Of a DNA stretch of 64,000 nucleotides, positions 41,035-54,755 are shown in pieces. Made by a program: the position numbers and the translations under genes. Source of the DNA: Cruorifilaria tuberocauda (Eukaryota > Nematoda > Chromadorea > Rhabditida > Onchocercidae); assembly GCA_013365365.1 (NCBI GenBank), contig JABVXU010000101.1, positions 1 to 64,000 of the forward strand. Direction: 5' to 3'. Position 1 is the first letter of the stretch; the number at the start of each line of letters is the position of its first letter. Below the pieces are notes generated by a model, which saw only the letters and a program-made list of their open reading frames with translations, made no database searches and had not been told where the DNA came from.

Positions 41035-42847
41035 ATTTAACTTCCGACAACGTTAAAATTCAATAATAAACATTTGTTTGGTGATGTAGTAGTAGTGAAA
41101 GGAATGGAGGAGAAGTTTGATTCCCTACAAATAAACTTCCAAATCGGATCGGATAACTTTACAGGAAAGTTGATTGAACCGTTTATCGAGTAAGTGATCG
41201 TCGGAGAATGAAGTTATAATTTATGGTTATTTGGCGCTTATTGCATATCTCAATTATATAGATCATCATAATCGATATGATTTAGCTAAATTGTAATTTG
41301 ATCCAAGGTTACTTTTGTTCAAGTTTATGCTAAAAAATTTGATCTAAAGAAATTTTTGCTCAACTTTATTTAATAATGTTTGATTCAATCTCAGATAAAT
41401 TATAATCCAATTTAAAATATTATAATCTTTAGAATGATGGAAAATAATATATGAATAAGGGCAACAAGCAATTTACAAACTGTTAGCAATACGTAGAAGA
41501 TATAGGTCAAAAATTAAATCTTCAAGTCTTGAAGACTACAAAGGTAATTAATTAATTGATATATTCATAATATCCGGTACATATAAATATGTTAAATAGA
41601 TGTATTGGATATCATAAATGGGTTGACAAAGTATGATATTATGAATTCCAATTCCGTCTATGACAGTAATTAGTTTGTTAGTCACAAATTAATGAATACA
41701 TTGAGAGATTCCATTTCATATTATTATAATTTGTGTTTTCAAATGTGAATTTTGATATGAGGTATTTCAGACTTTGATATGAGGTATTTCAGGCTTGACT
41801 GAATTGTTTCCATGCGAATTTAGAGTTAATAGAGAGTTAATTCATAATAATATGAAAAATTGTTTAACAAATGTTGATTCCTTTTTTTCTTAATTTTTTG
41901 TTTCGTTTTGATGGATTTTCAATAAAAATTTCATAAATTTTATTTACAACAATATTCATATATGATTCGATCGATAACAATTGATGCTAAATACTTATAT
42001 CAATTACTGGTTAGTTCAATCGCTACAATACTCTTTGAAAGAATCTGAACAAGCAAGCAAGCAAAGTATTTATTGAAGATTTGGGATTATGACCGATCCA
42101 ATTATTTTCTTCGATCTTTTAATATCATCATATCGTCTTAAACATAATTTCTTTAAAATTAGGTAGCGCAATAACGACGGAGCCAGAAATTTACCTCATA
42201 ATTTCTAGAAAATGAACAATCATGGGAGAGGAATCAGTTATCCTAACGACACATCGAATTATTATTTTCTATTCGAAAATACAGAAATGCTTCCGGAATC
42301 GTATTAGTTTTAAACTAATCTTTGTTTCTCACTGCTTCAAAAATTAACACTTAGAGAGAGTTGAAGGGCGTATAATTATATAGAGGAAAATTTCCCGTTT
42401 TTTCTTCATCAATATCTTTAATGTGATACTATGCAAGTTAACTTGATTGTAATTTTAAACTGTAATTATCAAATAAAACTGTTTAAACGATTGTAACGAT
42501 TGTAAGTCTATTGGAAAATTTTTCCTTGGCTTTTCTATTTTTTCATTGCTACCTTTATTTTCCATGCTAATTCACTTTAAGAACAGTAAAAGTTTATCAA
42601 ATATTATTCATTTTCAAAAATATTAATTTAGGAAAAAACAAAACATTTTTAATGCACTGAAAATTTTGCTTTCATTTTGAATCGGAATATGAAAAATTAA
42701 TGAATGGTAAACAGATCAAATAATTCAAAGACTATCAATTGGGACCTACATATGATAGAACAACCACAATTTCCGTACAGGGTGCATTTCAGAGCAGTTA
42801 ATGTTATTTGTCATTCATTAATTTAAGTATTTAAGTATTCTTTCATT
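41035..42847. other. Spacer between the two exportin-4 copies
   Basis: About 1.8 kb with no supported gene. It holds the start region of copy A and the 3' flank of copy B, plus a short direct repeat near 41752-41795 (a unit containing TTTGATATGAGGTATTTCAG twice). No third, broken exportin copy is visible. Confidence 0.6.
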
Positions 42848-45800
42848 TTATTCAATAACAAGCAAACCCTGTGATTGATTTAGAAATTGCTCTAAACGAC
42901 TACAAAAATCACGCTTTTCGCGTCGACCTAAGTGAAGCTCTCTATTTGCTGGTAATAATGTTTGAAATGCCAATTGCAGAGATGAATAATAAGGGCGATT
43001 TTCATTACGAGAAAGCAACTGTTTAACATATTCCTCGAAAGCAACCTGAAAAACGGTTAAAATTCAGTGATTTAATGATATCTTTTAGATTTCAAGCTAA
43101 CTCAAGAATTTTGTACAATAAAGCATTAAAGTTATCGAAAAAAAAGAAAGAAGGAGCATGTATTCAAGCAAGACTGAGGGAGAAGTTTGAATCCAAGATG
43201 CTAATCTTGTCATATTTTAGAAATTGAGGCGGTTTTTTTTAAAAATTCAGTAGGTTCATAATATCAATAGCTAAGTACAATCGATCGAAATGCTCACATT
43301 CTACAATTCATATTTCTCAGATATAAAATAGTTTATTGAGTTTCCTGATCCATAATTTCAAACCATAAATTTCTGAATGTAAAAAAAAATTTCTTAAAAA
43401 AAAAGAAAATAATACCCACATACCTGATTGCAACAAATTAAGGAAAAAAGGGCTGCTGTGGAAGCATTCTGCAAATCTACTTGCCAGGAGCAACTTAGAC
43501 ACATCCAAAATGTTGGCTAAAAATTAAATTAATTTCCAATATTTATTTAACAGATGAATAAAGAGTGTGGAAAAGAAAGTATGTTCACAATGTGAAGTTA
43601 TGTTGCAGTCAATAGAAAATCATAGAAAATAATTATTACTTAGTTGATTCTCTAAAATGTGGCATTTTAATAACTTCTTTTTTTCAAATTGAAATGATCC
43701 ATTGGGGATTCGCTTTTAAGTTGTACATGAATTTCCATGAGCAAAAAACGGTAGAAATTCATGCAGGAAAAGCTTCCAATTAGCTCAATTTAAAAGCCTA
43801 ATATCTCATAAGAAATGAAATAATTAAAATTGTGATCATTTGGGTAATATGCCATAGAACAGAGCATAATAATAGCTGCAAAGCTTCAAAAAACATCAGG
43901 GAACTTACTTCAATAAGGACAGCAAGACGAGCAATTGCTGCTTCATTTCTTGGTGTATGTCGAGCAAAATACGAGGCTATTTCAGTTACTGTTTCAGCGG
44001 AAACCAAAGAAATCTAAAAATTCGTGTGTGATGAAAATGTAACAAAATAAACGAGTCTATCAAGCAACAGCAAAACTAACAACGAATGTAGTAGAGTAGA
44101 ATAAAGTTAAACAAATAAGTCACGAAAATTAAAGCAAGCTATTGAAAAGAAATACTTCATGAAAAATTAGAAGAAATTAATGTAATTAAAAATCTCAATT
44201 TTTAAACAAAAGAATATGATTACTTTGAACGTTTGTTTTTTATTTCCACCAAAGGATGCACATAATATATTCACTTATTTTAACTATCAAAACACTTTTA
44301 AAGAACACGTTTTGAATTTGCATTAAAATATCTATCGTTTGAAATATGTAACTTTTCTGTGTTAAAAAAAAGAAAAATAAAGTATCATTGTTACCTCTTG
44401 CCCGAAATCCGATTTCAAGCCGTGACGAAGACATTCAATAATTGATAAGAACAAGGCCTCTGGTAAATTTTCGAGAGACTGTGGTGTCATTTCAGTAAAA
44501 TACAGAATGAAGCGATAAAATCTGAAATGATAAAGATTTTATCCTGGAGAGTAAATTATAATCTTTAGCTCTTACAATTACTGCCAAATCCTACATGTGA
44601 ATAATTTTTAAATTAAACGAAATTTACTTTCGACATAATGAAGGTAATTTGAGCAAATCATCTTCCATTATAGGCAACAACATCTCCAATGCAATCAATG
44701 CAACTCGAGAGCCGCTTTTTGGGAACTCTACTGCATCTAAATTACCGAAAGGATAAAAAAAGTCATCAATAAAATTATTTATACTGAACTCAATTCAACA
44801 ATAAATCAAGTCATAAATACCAATTAAAAATGAGGTATTAAAGTCCACTCTGGACCTCACAAATGTTAAAGGATAAAGATGTGAACCATCAAAAAAAATG
44901 AACAGTTTCTTTACAAAACTTGAGAATAACTGAAAAAGAAAGCAACCGGATAAAGATGAAGGACTGATCGATAGAACATCTTTGCTCAAAACATTGGCAA
45001 GAATATCCAACAATACGATTAGATCGGTTGCTTTCTCTTCAACATCAACGTCGATCACTTTATACCGTGTAAATTGCCCATCCCGATAAACTCTAACGAG
45101 TTCTAGCAGTATCTATAAGATTTTGTATACTTCAAGATTTCTTTAGAAAACTTATGGCATAAAAATGATTGTACGAATATCTGCCCATTAAATATATTAT
45201 AAAAAGTTATAAATTAACTGAAAAAAGCTGCACAATCAGCTAGCTCTCTGAAACCTCAAAATCCGATCTATTGAAATTTTAAATAACGATTAGATCAAAA
45301 AAATAGCCTATCAGCATAAAGCTTGTGCCGATTTTCATTATCACCAAACTTATGCACCGATTGAGAGGACATAGCACGATATAAAAATTCACAATTATAC
45401 CTCATAAAGGAAATTCATATCATTACGATCCTCACTATAGACACCCATACGTTTTGTGACATTGTTAAACAGATCCAGAACTGCATTGGTAATAAGCTGA
45501 GATTCTTTATGTGATAACAATAAACCAACTGAACATGTCAGAATTGGCGATAAGTATTCTGAAAAATAAGATTGCTATAACCAAACTTCGTCCATTAGGA
45601 ATATTTGGAAATTACTGAATACATGCAAATATATAAATTTAAATCACAATTTACCAAATAAGAAATGAGTGTTATGACTGTGAGCAGCTTCAGCCAGACC
45701 GCCAAAACAATCCATTAGGTCAACGAAATCTGTTTCTAAACTTGCTTGTTCCTTAGACAGCAATATAAATCTTTCACGAAGTGGATGCAAAATCTGCAAT

Positions 45801-48800
45801 ACAATTACGATAAAGCAATCGAAATGGTTACCTTAATAACAGACTTTTTTTAAATTTCATAAAGAACTTAAATTCAATTCCTTCTCCTAATAGAAAAAGC
45901 AAAAAAATTCCCGGGTACTTATACAGTTTCTTGCATCTAATTCTACAGTTGCTCGTGATAATTTATAAAACTCCAACAAAACTCAAAAGAAAATGATCAT
46001 TAACCCAACTTTGCATTTGTTACGAAAATCAAGGATACACTGATCTAATGTAATGTACTGAAATCATAACAAAAAACTTTTTATATCCCACTTTGTATAT
46101 TACCATTAAAATGTTTCAATAGCACATTAAATGGTGAAGACCAAAACTAACCGATATCAATATATAACAGTGAACTTTGAACTAAAGAAACAAAAATACG
46201 ATAAAATACATCACCTAGCATATAAAACCATTGTATTTATAACTGCAGTCAGACAAGCTCATAACATGAAAAATTTATTAAACTGACCATTCCATACAAA
46301 GTTTTCTTTATATTTTCATCATCGACCATACCGCCAAGTTGCACTAATACTTTTACAAAGGAATGACGAGCTGGCAGTTGTTCAATCTGCACCGTTGAAA
46401 GACATGGAAAAAGGAAAGGACTTTTTGCTGTTTGATTACACCCAGAATTTACCAAACCAATAAACACTTCCATAGCTTCTATACACAGCCTATAATTCAA
46501 TACGATATTTAAAAAAAACTAAAGCATACATGAACAAAAAATCATTTAAAATTTCGTGGTTTTGAGTAACAAAGCAATAAATCTGAGGGGAAATAATTTC
46601 AAATATTTCAATTTCTTTAAAGTTCCTCAAAATATATGTTATATGCTAACATTACATGCAAGGTAATATTCCTATGCGGCATAAGCGCTACAATTAATTG
46701 ATTTCATTAAAAGTAAAAAAGAAAAAACAAACTTGCGTTCCCCTGATAAATTATTTAATGCACTGAAACATTTTTGTAATGCAAAATCGACGATGGTTTG
46801 CAAAATACTTTCTATTGCAGCTGCAAATCGTTCACTGTTCTCAGGATTCATAACGTGGAAACCCATAGCGCATATCAAACGTCCCATACACCATAGTGAC
46901 GAACGTGCTAGTTCCGGGCTTATTGCTTCTGCACCACGATCTATCAATAGTTTATGCTCGACTGAACACCAAGCCAAAACGACACCTATTATTCTGGAAG
47001 TAATTTCACTTTGCATATTATTCCTACAGTTGAAATTACAAGAGATTTCATAAGAAAGCGAAACCTGTTATCTGTGATTGGGTTAACCATCATCCAATAT
47101 TATTTTGTGATCATAGCTTTTTAAGGTAGCTTAATCTCACAAAGACACAATCACAAATGCAACTGCCCTCATAAAACTCATAAACATTAAACATTACATC
47201 TTGCGTATTTTAATATTGCTCAAGCTAATACTTACTTCATTAGAGGATCTACTCGCGCAGGATCAGTAATCGTATTTGGTGAATCAATGCAAGTTTTAAT
47301 ATATGAAACAGAAGAATCGAAATCAAAAGTTTCATCATATAATAAATTTTCGTAATAATCTAGGACATCGTTTTGCAAATGTGAAAGACCGTCGTCATCC
47401 CTCACTGTCAATATAAAACCTGAAAAGATGTTCGAATATACTTCTTAGCTTTTATTTCTATAAACATTACTTTAAAGATCAGTATTTATTCAGTGAACTA
47501 AAGAACTGATCATTTTAGATTATCTCTGAAGCAAGAGTAACAAAAGGCATTTAACTTGATCTAGTCATTTGCTGTAACTGTACCTATAATATCAACTGCT
47601 AAAATATTCCTTTAACTTACGCCTTAATAGCTTCAATAGTTTTGAGTGGACACCAATGAAAAAGTTTTAAATTAAATACCAATTAGCAGTAGAGTCCAAT
47701 GCACATCTTCTCGCCACGTGTTTAGTGTTTCATCGTTTACGCCTGTTTCGATGTAGGAAAAAAACTGCTTCATTTTCTCAAATAGAACTCTACAAAAAAA
47801 CAATAACTCGTTTGGAAAAAATACCACACAGAAAATGCAAAACAAGTTAATATAATCAAGATTTTGTCTTCAGGAAAAGTGATTTCTTTGACATACGTAA
47901 ACATTCGTGGTAATATCTGAGCAGGATAAAAGGCAGAAAAATGTCCAATAGAGCTTAATGATTCTTCGAATATCTCACGGTCATCGTCAGTTTCTTCGTT
48001 ACATTCTTGGAGTGGAACCTGGAAACCAATTAAAATGAAATTTGACATAAGCAAGCGCATAATGATATAACCTTCAGTACGGTTCATTTGATCAACGTTT
48101 TATATACTTTAAAAGAAAAAAAAAATTATTGCAATACTTCACAGTTTTGGACTTATATATCATCAAATGCTTGTTGATATTGCTATTTAAGCCAATTCAG
48201 CAATATCTACCGTGATTATTTCAAGTAAATATGAAATATGAAAAACATACACGGGAATCTAGACCAAAAAATAATGTAAATAATAGACCTTTATTCGACA
48301 ACCGTATGGTTCTGATAATACGGTTCTCATAAATGCCGAAATAATCGTTATGGTTGATTCTTCAAAATCAACAGGATAATGACAAGTATCTCTGATAATA
48401 TCGCAATTTCGAAGCATCACTGACCAACCATCATATAAGTTTTGTAAACTTTCAAGGTAGACGTGATCGTCTTCTTCCTTCAGAAATAAAAATTATAAGT
48501 AGATTAATCAAGCTATCAATAAACCATCTATACATCATCTAAGAATAAATAATATTTATAATTAAAGTGGCTAGGATGATAAACTTAATTGGAAATCAAG
48601 TAATTTAAATGAGTAGAAAGAGAATGCAACTGAATGATTTTTAAAGAATTAAAAAACCTGCAAAATTCAAGAATTCCGAATTTCTTCATAAGGAATAATT
48701 TTTATTTTTTTCGATCCGTTCTCTACTTAAATCCCAAATATATTTCTGTGAGTATTTTTTTTAATTTTCGAAATTTTATACGCAAAAGTTAAATGCATCG

Positions 48801-51800
48801 CACCAGAGCTTTCTGCACAGCAATCGGAGTCAGATGTTCAACACATCGTACAAAAATGGTTAGAAATGTTATAAATGACATTTCGGCTCGAGGGAATGAG
48901 AGGATTCGATGATATGTGAGTAATTTATGAACAATCATGCAAAATCCAAGTACTTCTCTTTCCAAAGGACCGCTGCAAATTAAAAATTTGTTAAAATAGC
49001 ATTTTATTACACTACTGAACTGACCATATGTATATAATGGAGATTTTAAAACTATCTCAGAAACTTTACACATTTCTTTAACCTTTGGTTATTTGATTCA
49101 GGCAGAAAAGACGCAATAGACAAAACGAAAATTCAATCTTGATGTTACTCAACGGTCGTAAGTCATACTTGGATAAAAATAAGGCTCTATCTACAAAACT
49201 TGGAGTGATATTTCTTTAGGAGTTGATAAGTTATGACAGTTTGTCAATTAACGTTAATTCATGTACGCTTGAAGAAAAAAAATTTTGCAAATTAATTTTA
49301 GATAAAAATACCTTTCAAAAATGTCTATAAAACCAGCAATGAAATTTGATACATATCGATCATGAGCATTAGCAAAGCTTGAAGTACTGGACGTAGGCAA
49401 TTTTTGGGTAATAGCTGAATCATCATCAGTTAGAACAGGTCCCATCAATGAAGATAATTGAATAAGGCAATTCATCGAGTGTATACAAAGCATTTCATTT
49501 TGACGAACTCGTTTGTGTAACTGAAAAAATTATTCACTGCTAATTATATATGCCCTGATTTGTCACTAAAATAATAAGTTATCTTACACGTTTATTTAAA
49601 CTTTGATACTAGCTACCCCAAAGAAAAGACGCAAAAATTCGTCCGACTGAAAGATTGCTTTCCATGATTCAGGAGGTCGTAATGCTGCAGCGGGTGCTCC
49701 TTCATTTGCAAAAGTAATTCGAACTGGAAAACGATGAATTTCGAAATTCCAAGAAAGAACTAAATCAGCTACTCGAAGAAAGTTCTCACATATATTGACC
49801 TGAAGAACAGAGCTAAATACATAAAAAATTATATGAATTTTCATTCAAAAGCACATATTCTTATATTTTACTAACTCTTAAACGCAACAGAGTCTAGCGC
49901 AATGATCGAAATCCCCTGCTTTATTCGTGTGCATCAGTAAGGAAATGAAAAAGATATGGATCGCTGCAAATATGAAAGACTTTGCTATAATTTATAATTC
50001 AGAGAGCACAATCACAGAAAAACGAGATACCCACATAATAAGTTGATGAGAGATCGACATTGAATAGAAGTTCGGAAAACGTCCGTATACACTTTTCGAA
50101 GAGTCGTTGCAAACCTCCATTCTAAATATTTGATTTTTATCACAAATCTATTAATGAAGGGAGAATTAACTTGAATTAAGAAGAAATTAAGTGGAGTCTG
50201 TTAAATTAATGATTAGTTTAATTACTCACGCCCATTCAAATAATTTTCACAAGTTTGATCCTATTTTTTCTTGCGGTTTTGTATCCTTTTCAATTAAATT
50301 CGTATTTTGTTCTTTATCTGCCTTATTCACTTTATATTTCTCATCCTATTTCATGCAACTTCAAACGTACGATTAAGTAACTAACTGCTTTGTTATACCT
50401 CACTACAATAAGCGAGTGACACATGAAATAACATGTTTCATACAAATTATGCGTTCATTAAAATTATGTTACTTGAAAAAACCCAAAAGCACAACTCAAA
50501 GGAATATTTTCGGTATACATGAATAAAGAAAAATTAAACCTCAAACGAACGCCTAGCCCTGAGATGAAAATCAAAACTGATGCCAAGATTAGACATTCTC
50601 CATGATGTCCCAAATTCACTGGCAATGGCTTCGATGAACTCACACGCAATCGCTTGCTGGAAAAATAGAAATTAAAGGATTATTCGAGCTTCATGAGATC
50701 TTAATTGAATTTCAACTGAATCGGTAAAAGAAGTCAATAACTCCGACATTTTCAAGAATGTATCATTTCCTATCTCTATTATACTCATTTCCTTTCCCTA
50801 AAAAGTTAATGAAAAATTACACGAAAATTGTAAGTAAATATGTTCAATTCTGGAAACATCATAAGAAAAAGATCCATTTGAACTAAAAGAACAAACATAT
50901 TTACAAGTTGCGGATCTTGATTCGCCAACAGGAAATGGACAGTTTGGTCTATTGTATCTGCATCACAAGCTTTACCATCAAAAATAGATCGCTTCAGTAA
51001 CTTCGCGCATGCTCTTAGCATCTCGGCTCGAATCAACTTTGAAGCCCTATTGACAATGAAATTTTGTTCCAATAAGTATTCAAGTGAAACGACATTATTT
51101 AAATGATGTCCATAATTTAAATAACTTTTCGAAACCTTAATTCACCCGCAATAAAAACACCATTAATTCAAAAAAAAAATTTCACCTAAATTTGTGGACG
51201 GCATTTTCTAAAAAATATTCAAAGCATTGACGGAAAATCGGTGGTTGCAATATGCACCATTGCTTGAAAAGATTTATAACCATAAGTTGAACCATTTCAA
51301 AGATAACAAATTCATTGGATGTTGCTTCTAAAAATAATGATAGTCCAGCTGTAAGAGAAGTTTCACATCTAAAAGTATAAGATATAAACGGATAATATGG
51401 CTTTTTGGAATAAGAAAAAACTAAGATTAATATGACTTCTCAACAAATTATAAGCATTTTGTTCAAACAATCTGAAATCAGTTAAAAGTCAAAAATTAAA
51501 TTAAAAAAATCACTAAAAAGTTGAAATACCGATCACTTGGCGACAATATTCTGGAGAAAATTTCTCGTTCCGAATATTGAGGAAGAATTGTTCCGCAGCT
51601 TTTCGAGTATCATGAGGAATATTTGATGACTGAAAATTCCTAAGTTTTAAATATTCTTGAACATCTCTTATTCCATTAAACCAAAAAGAGATAGAATTTT
51701 GCATGGAAAACAAACCTCAAATTTTACACAAAAACATAAGTATAAATATTATTAAATCTAGCAAATTAAATTTGGTAAGACGCATAGCTACGTGAATACT

Positions 51801-52004
51801 ACGTTGATGCAGTAGTAGTTCCAAACCGTTATTTCATAGTGAAGATATCGGTCAAAAGATATGACTGCTTTTTTCGTTCAGCTAAGGTCAATCCTGGAGT
51901 TTGGAATAAAGTTTGGAACAAACCATAATTATATTTGCTGCCTCTTCCATTTCTGTTACATGTCTTCGATCGAAACCATGCTGATTATTGGCCACTCCTT
52001 CCAT
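42848..52004 (-). CDS. XPO4: Exportin-4 orthologue, copy B (conserved)
   Basis: Twenty-three exons join in phase, from the 5' end: 51924-52004, 51530-51629, 51186-51327, 50905-51046, 50540-50656, 50035-50121, 49617-49799, 49312-49520, 48804-48972, 48289-48477, 47897-48018, 47680-47789, 47236-47419, 46733-46993, 46288-46489, 45655-45793, 45401-45558, 44947-45112, 44628-44736, 44395-44521, 43909-44013, 43424-43516, 42848-43045. The product is about 1130 residues. Exportin-4 features I recognise include MEEAANIIM followed by RKAAEQFFLNIRNEKFSP, AKLLKRSIFDGKACD, LVLSWNF, PPESWKAIF, ETDDDREIFEESLSSIGHF, and the C-terminal QFLNQSQGLLVIE. It is a RanGTP-dependent nuclear transport receptor of HEAT repeats; known family cargo includes hypusinated eIF5A and SMAD3. 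The ATG is chosen because an in-frame TGA lies just upstream. AATAAA overlaps the stop codon. A possible trans-splice acceptor lies about 109 bases upstream (52114). Confidence 0.93.
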
Positions 52005-52661
52005 ATCCAACGGTGATCAATATAAATCCATTCAAAACACAGTCCAAACCAAACTTTATTCGCCTCTATTAACTTCACCCTCTTACTTCCTTAATAAAAA
52101 AAACGAAAAGAAGCTACAAAAGAATTGTCCTCCAGCAACATCAGCCAATAGTACCTACTCGAATTCTTGAAATTATACCAGACCATAATTTCTGTCCGGA
52201 TATGCTCCATATCACAGTGCATAAACATAATTCTTATCAATTTTGCCACACGTTAGCTAATATTTTTTTGGACATTGATATAATGTTCAGATGATAAGTT
52301 TAGCAGAAATTGTTTAATCAGTGTTGAAATATTATCACTTTTTATGCGAAAATTATATTTTCCTTTGCAGTTTTTACTACTCTCATTACTATCACCATTT
52401 ATTCATCCAGCCAAGCCCACTTTGACAATATCAGAACCAAATGTTTCTGAAATATCATATACGTTTAGTGACAATTTCCAAACAATAACAGTAGGGATTA
52501 CAAAATCCACAGAGGAAGATAAATAAGCCACATCAAAATTGCCATTAATACACAAAAATGAAATTTTATATAATATTATCCTATTCAAACATGTACATTC
52601 ATATCAAAATTCTTAACATAATCGAGCTTAATAAATAGACCCTATTACATATATATTAGCT
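52005..52661. other. Spacer between the ATP synthase gamma gene and exportin copy B
   Basis: About 0.66 kb. On the minus strand it must hold the 3' end of the gamma gene and the 5' leader of copy B. The plus strand has a small leader-like open frame at 52344-52526, described separately. No other gene is visible. Confidence 0.6.
52344..52526 (+). other. Small open frame with signal-peptide-like start
   Basis: Sixty codons beginning MRKLYFPLQFLLLSLLSPFI, then a polar stretch rich in Thr, Ser and Glu, ending EEDK-stop. The start looks like a secretion signal. It lies antisense to the spacer between two minus-strand genes, has no recognised domain, and may be chance. Confidence 0.15.
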
Positions 52662-54730
52662 TCAAACGCATGCAGCTCCAGATATAATTTCAATCAATTC
52701 GCGTGTAATAACCGACTGTCGTGTTCGATTGAAAGACATCGTCAATTTATCAATCATTTCACCTATAATTTTTCTTCATTCCATATTAAATATTGTTTAT
52801 ACTATGACAGCGCTTAACAACATAATACAAAAGTACTGATAAATGAAATATGAGGCTTGATTGTAATTTCGAATTTCTATAATGGGCTTAGCCTATTATT
52901 GTATAATGAATGAAAGAAGCAGAAAATCAACCTCACGCTTTAACTTGCTATTCTTTAGAACATTTTTTAATGTTTGAAAAAGTCTATTCCAACATACCAG
53001 CATTCTTGCTTGCTGAATCCATGGCAGTCATTCGAGAACTTTGTTCAGAAGCAGCAGATTCTTTCAGGGCGTAATATAGCAGTTGAGCTAATGAGTAATT
53101 GGCATAATCGTTGAGCACATCGTCATCGACCGAGTCATACAAGGACATTGCTGGCTGCTTCTGATAATAAAATTTTATGAATGTTTACACAATTTTTATA
53201 CATCCACCGGAAGCTGGAAATGCACACAAAAAGTTGAGGATACAGTAGGTTTTCATGTGCTTGACAATGAAAATAATTTTCAGGATGCTGACATACAAAA
53301 TTATCACACTTAAATATTTAAATCTTATCCAGCGATCAAGATATAAGCAGTTACAGATGAAAAAATGGGAAGAGAAACATATTAAAAACTAACCACAACA
53401 GCATCTAGCGTAAACATCGGTATTACGGACGTTTTGTATGAAACAACAGATCTGAATTTATTATACAGTATAAATCCCTGCAACCATTAAAATCTTTTAG
53501 AAAATTATTATTACACTGCCAATTTGACAATAAATAAAAATACAATATTCATAATAAGTATGGAAATTAATGGACAAAAATGAAAAATCTGTAATACGAA
53601 TCGTCAACAAATAACAATGGTAAGCCTTGAGGATAGTGTAACAGTTAAGTCCTGCAAGACTGTGAAAATTTAACAAACAGCTGAGAATCTTATACTACTG
53701 ATATATTTGATTCAGCACTATGCTTTGTACAGAAAAAGTTAGAAAATTGATGTCACCTTATCAAATTTGAAATCCGATGATAGAATTTTGGCAGCAACAA
53801 CTGAAGCATCCTCGAAAGTTGGAGGTAATCGACCTATTTCATTGCATGAAAATAGTACATTATTTGCATGAAGAATTTGCATGGATGCTTTAGCTTTGTC
53901 ACCAATAAGCACCAACTTATAATCTGCCTCTGATGCCTTTTCTGTCAGCAGCCGTTTAGCTTCCTGCAAAGCAAAAATATCAAAAATCGAAATCAAAAAA
54001 ATCAAAAGTTTTTTTCGGTCCATTCATCTTACTGATGATCTACAAACGCGTTGCGACTGTAATAAAGTTTCAGTAAGCAAGAATAAATAACGATAAGAAC
54101 AATACTATATCATGTTTACCAGCATTATTATTAAGAATTATTATGACCATAATACTCATTCAAACTAGCAATTACTTAACCTTTGTAACAGCCGAGTGTA
54201 CAGAGCCACACAGTCCTCGATCTGACGTAACCAACACTAGCAAACGTTTTTCTTTTTCTCCCGTAGCTATAGCACCTTCTGAAGGTTTATCCGTTGGTTC
54301 TGCCGCACCAATATTATTATAGAATTGCAATGCACCGACGCCAAACACTCGAGCACCCTGAATATTATAAAGAATCAGTGACCATCTAATTAATATTTGA
54401 CTTTAAATACAGTATGAGAATGTATATTACATGAAAGCTATTATTATGCAAACTTTTTACAACATATGGATTATTTAGGAAACAACAGGAGATACAGTTT
54501 TTAAAATACAATGTGTTTTCAAGAATATTAGAAAAGAAAAAAATTACCCTTAATTCACGTTCCGCCTTATTGTACTTTGCAGCCGATACCATCTTCATAC
54601 TTTTCGTGATTTTTTGGATATTTCGGACAGATTTCAATCGGATAGAAATGTCCTTTAAGGTTGCAAAACCACGACGTTGTTCGATTGCACTAATTCTCCA
54701 ACACAACGATGATAGCTTTGAACCAAACAT
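52662..54730 (-). CDS. ATP5F1C: ATP synthase subunit gamma, mitochondrial
   Basis: Six exons join in phase, from the 5' end: 54548-54730, 54181-54357, 53757-53963, 53394-53477, 52998-53160, 52662-52762, giving 304 residues (human precursor about 298). The protein is the rotating central shaft of the F1 part of ATP synthase in the mitochondrial matrix. An N-terminal stretch rich in basic and hydroxyl residues ([20 protein letters not shown]) fits a transit peptide. It is followed by [20 protein letters not shown] and the family signature [16 protein letters not shown]. Then come [20 protein letters not shown] and, at the C-terminus, [23 protein letters not shown]. These two terminal helices form the coiled coil in the alpha3-beta3 ring. 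The first exon is preceded by a poly-pyrimidine acceptor whose AG ends five bases before the ATG (after 54735), as expected for spliced-leader addition. No breaks or missing key residues were seen. Confidence 0.96.
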
Positions 54731-54755
54731 TTTACCTAAAAAATAGAAAAAAAAC
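54731..54755 (-). promoter_or_regulatory. Probable spliced-leader trans-splice acceptor of the gamma gene
   Basis: Read on the minus strand, a T-rich tract ending CTATTTTTTAG is followed by GTAAA and then the ATG of the ATP synthase gamma gene. No exon upstream is needed, so this AG is best explained as the acceptor for a spliced leader, leaving a five-base leader of gene-encoded sequence. Confidence 0.6.

Noticed and set aside
44795..44946. Read-through of exportin copy B exon 18 into GCFLFQLFSSF
   Set aside because: The donor at 44946 keeps phase with the next exon and matches copy A; the extension is intron.
46733..47053. Plus-strand frame of 106 codons
   Set aside because: It is antisense to exon 14 of exportin copy B, whose minus-strand reading is clearly the real one.
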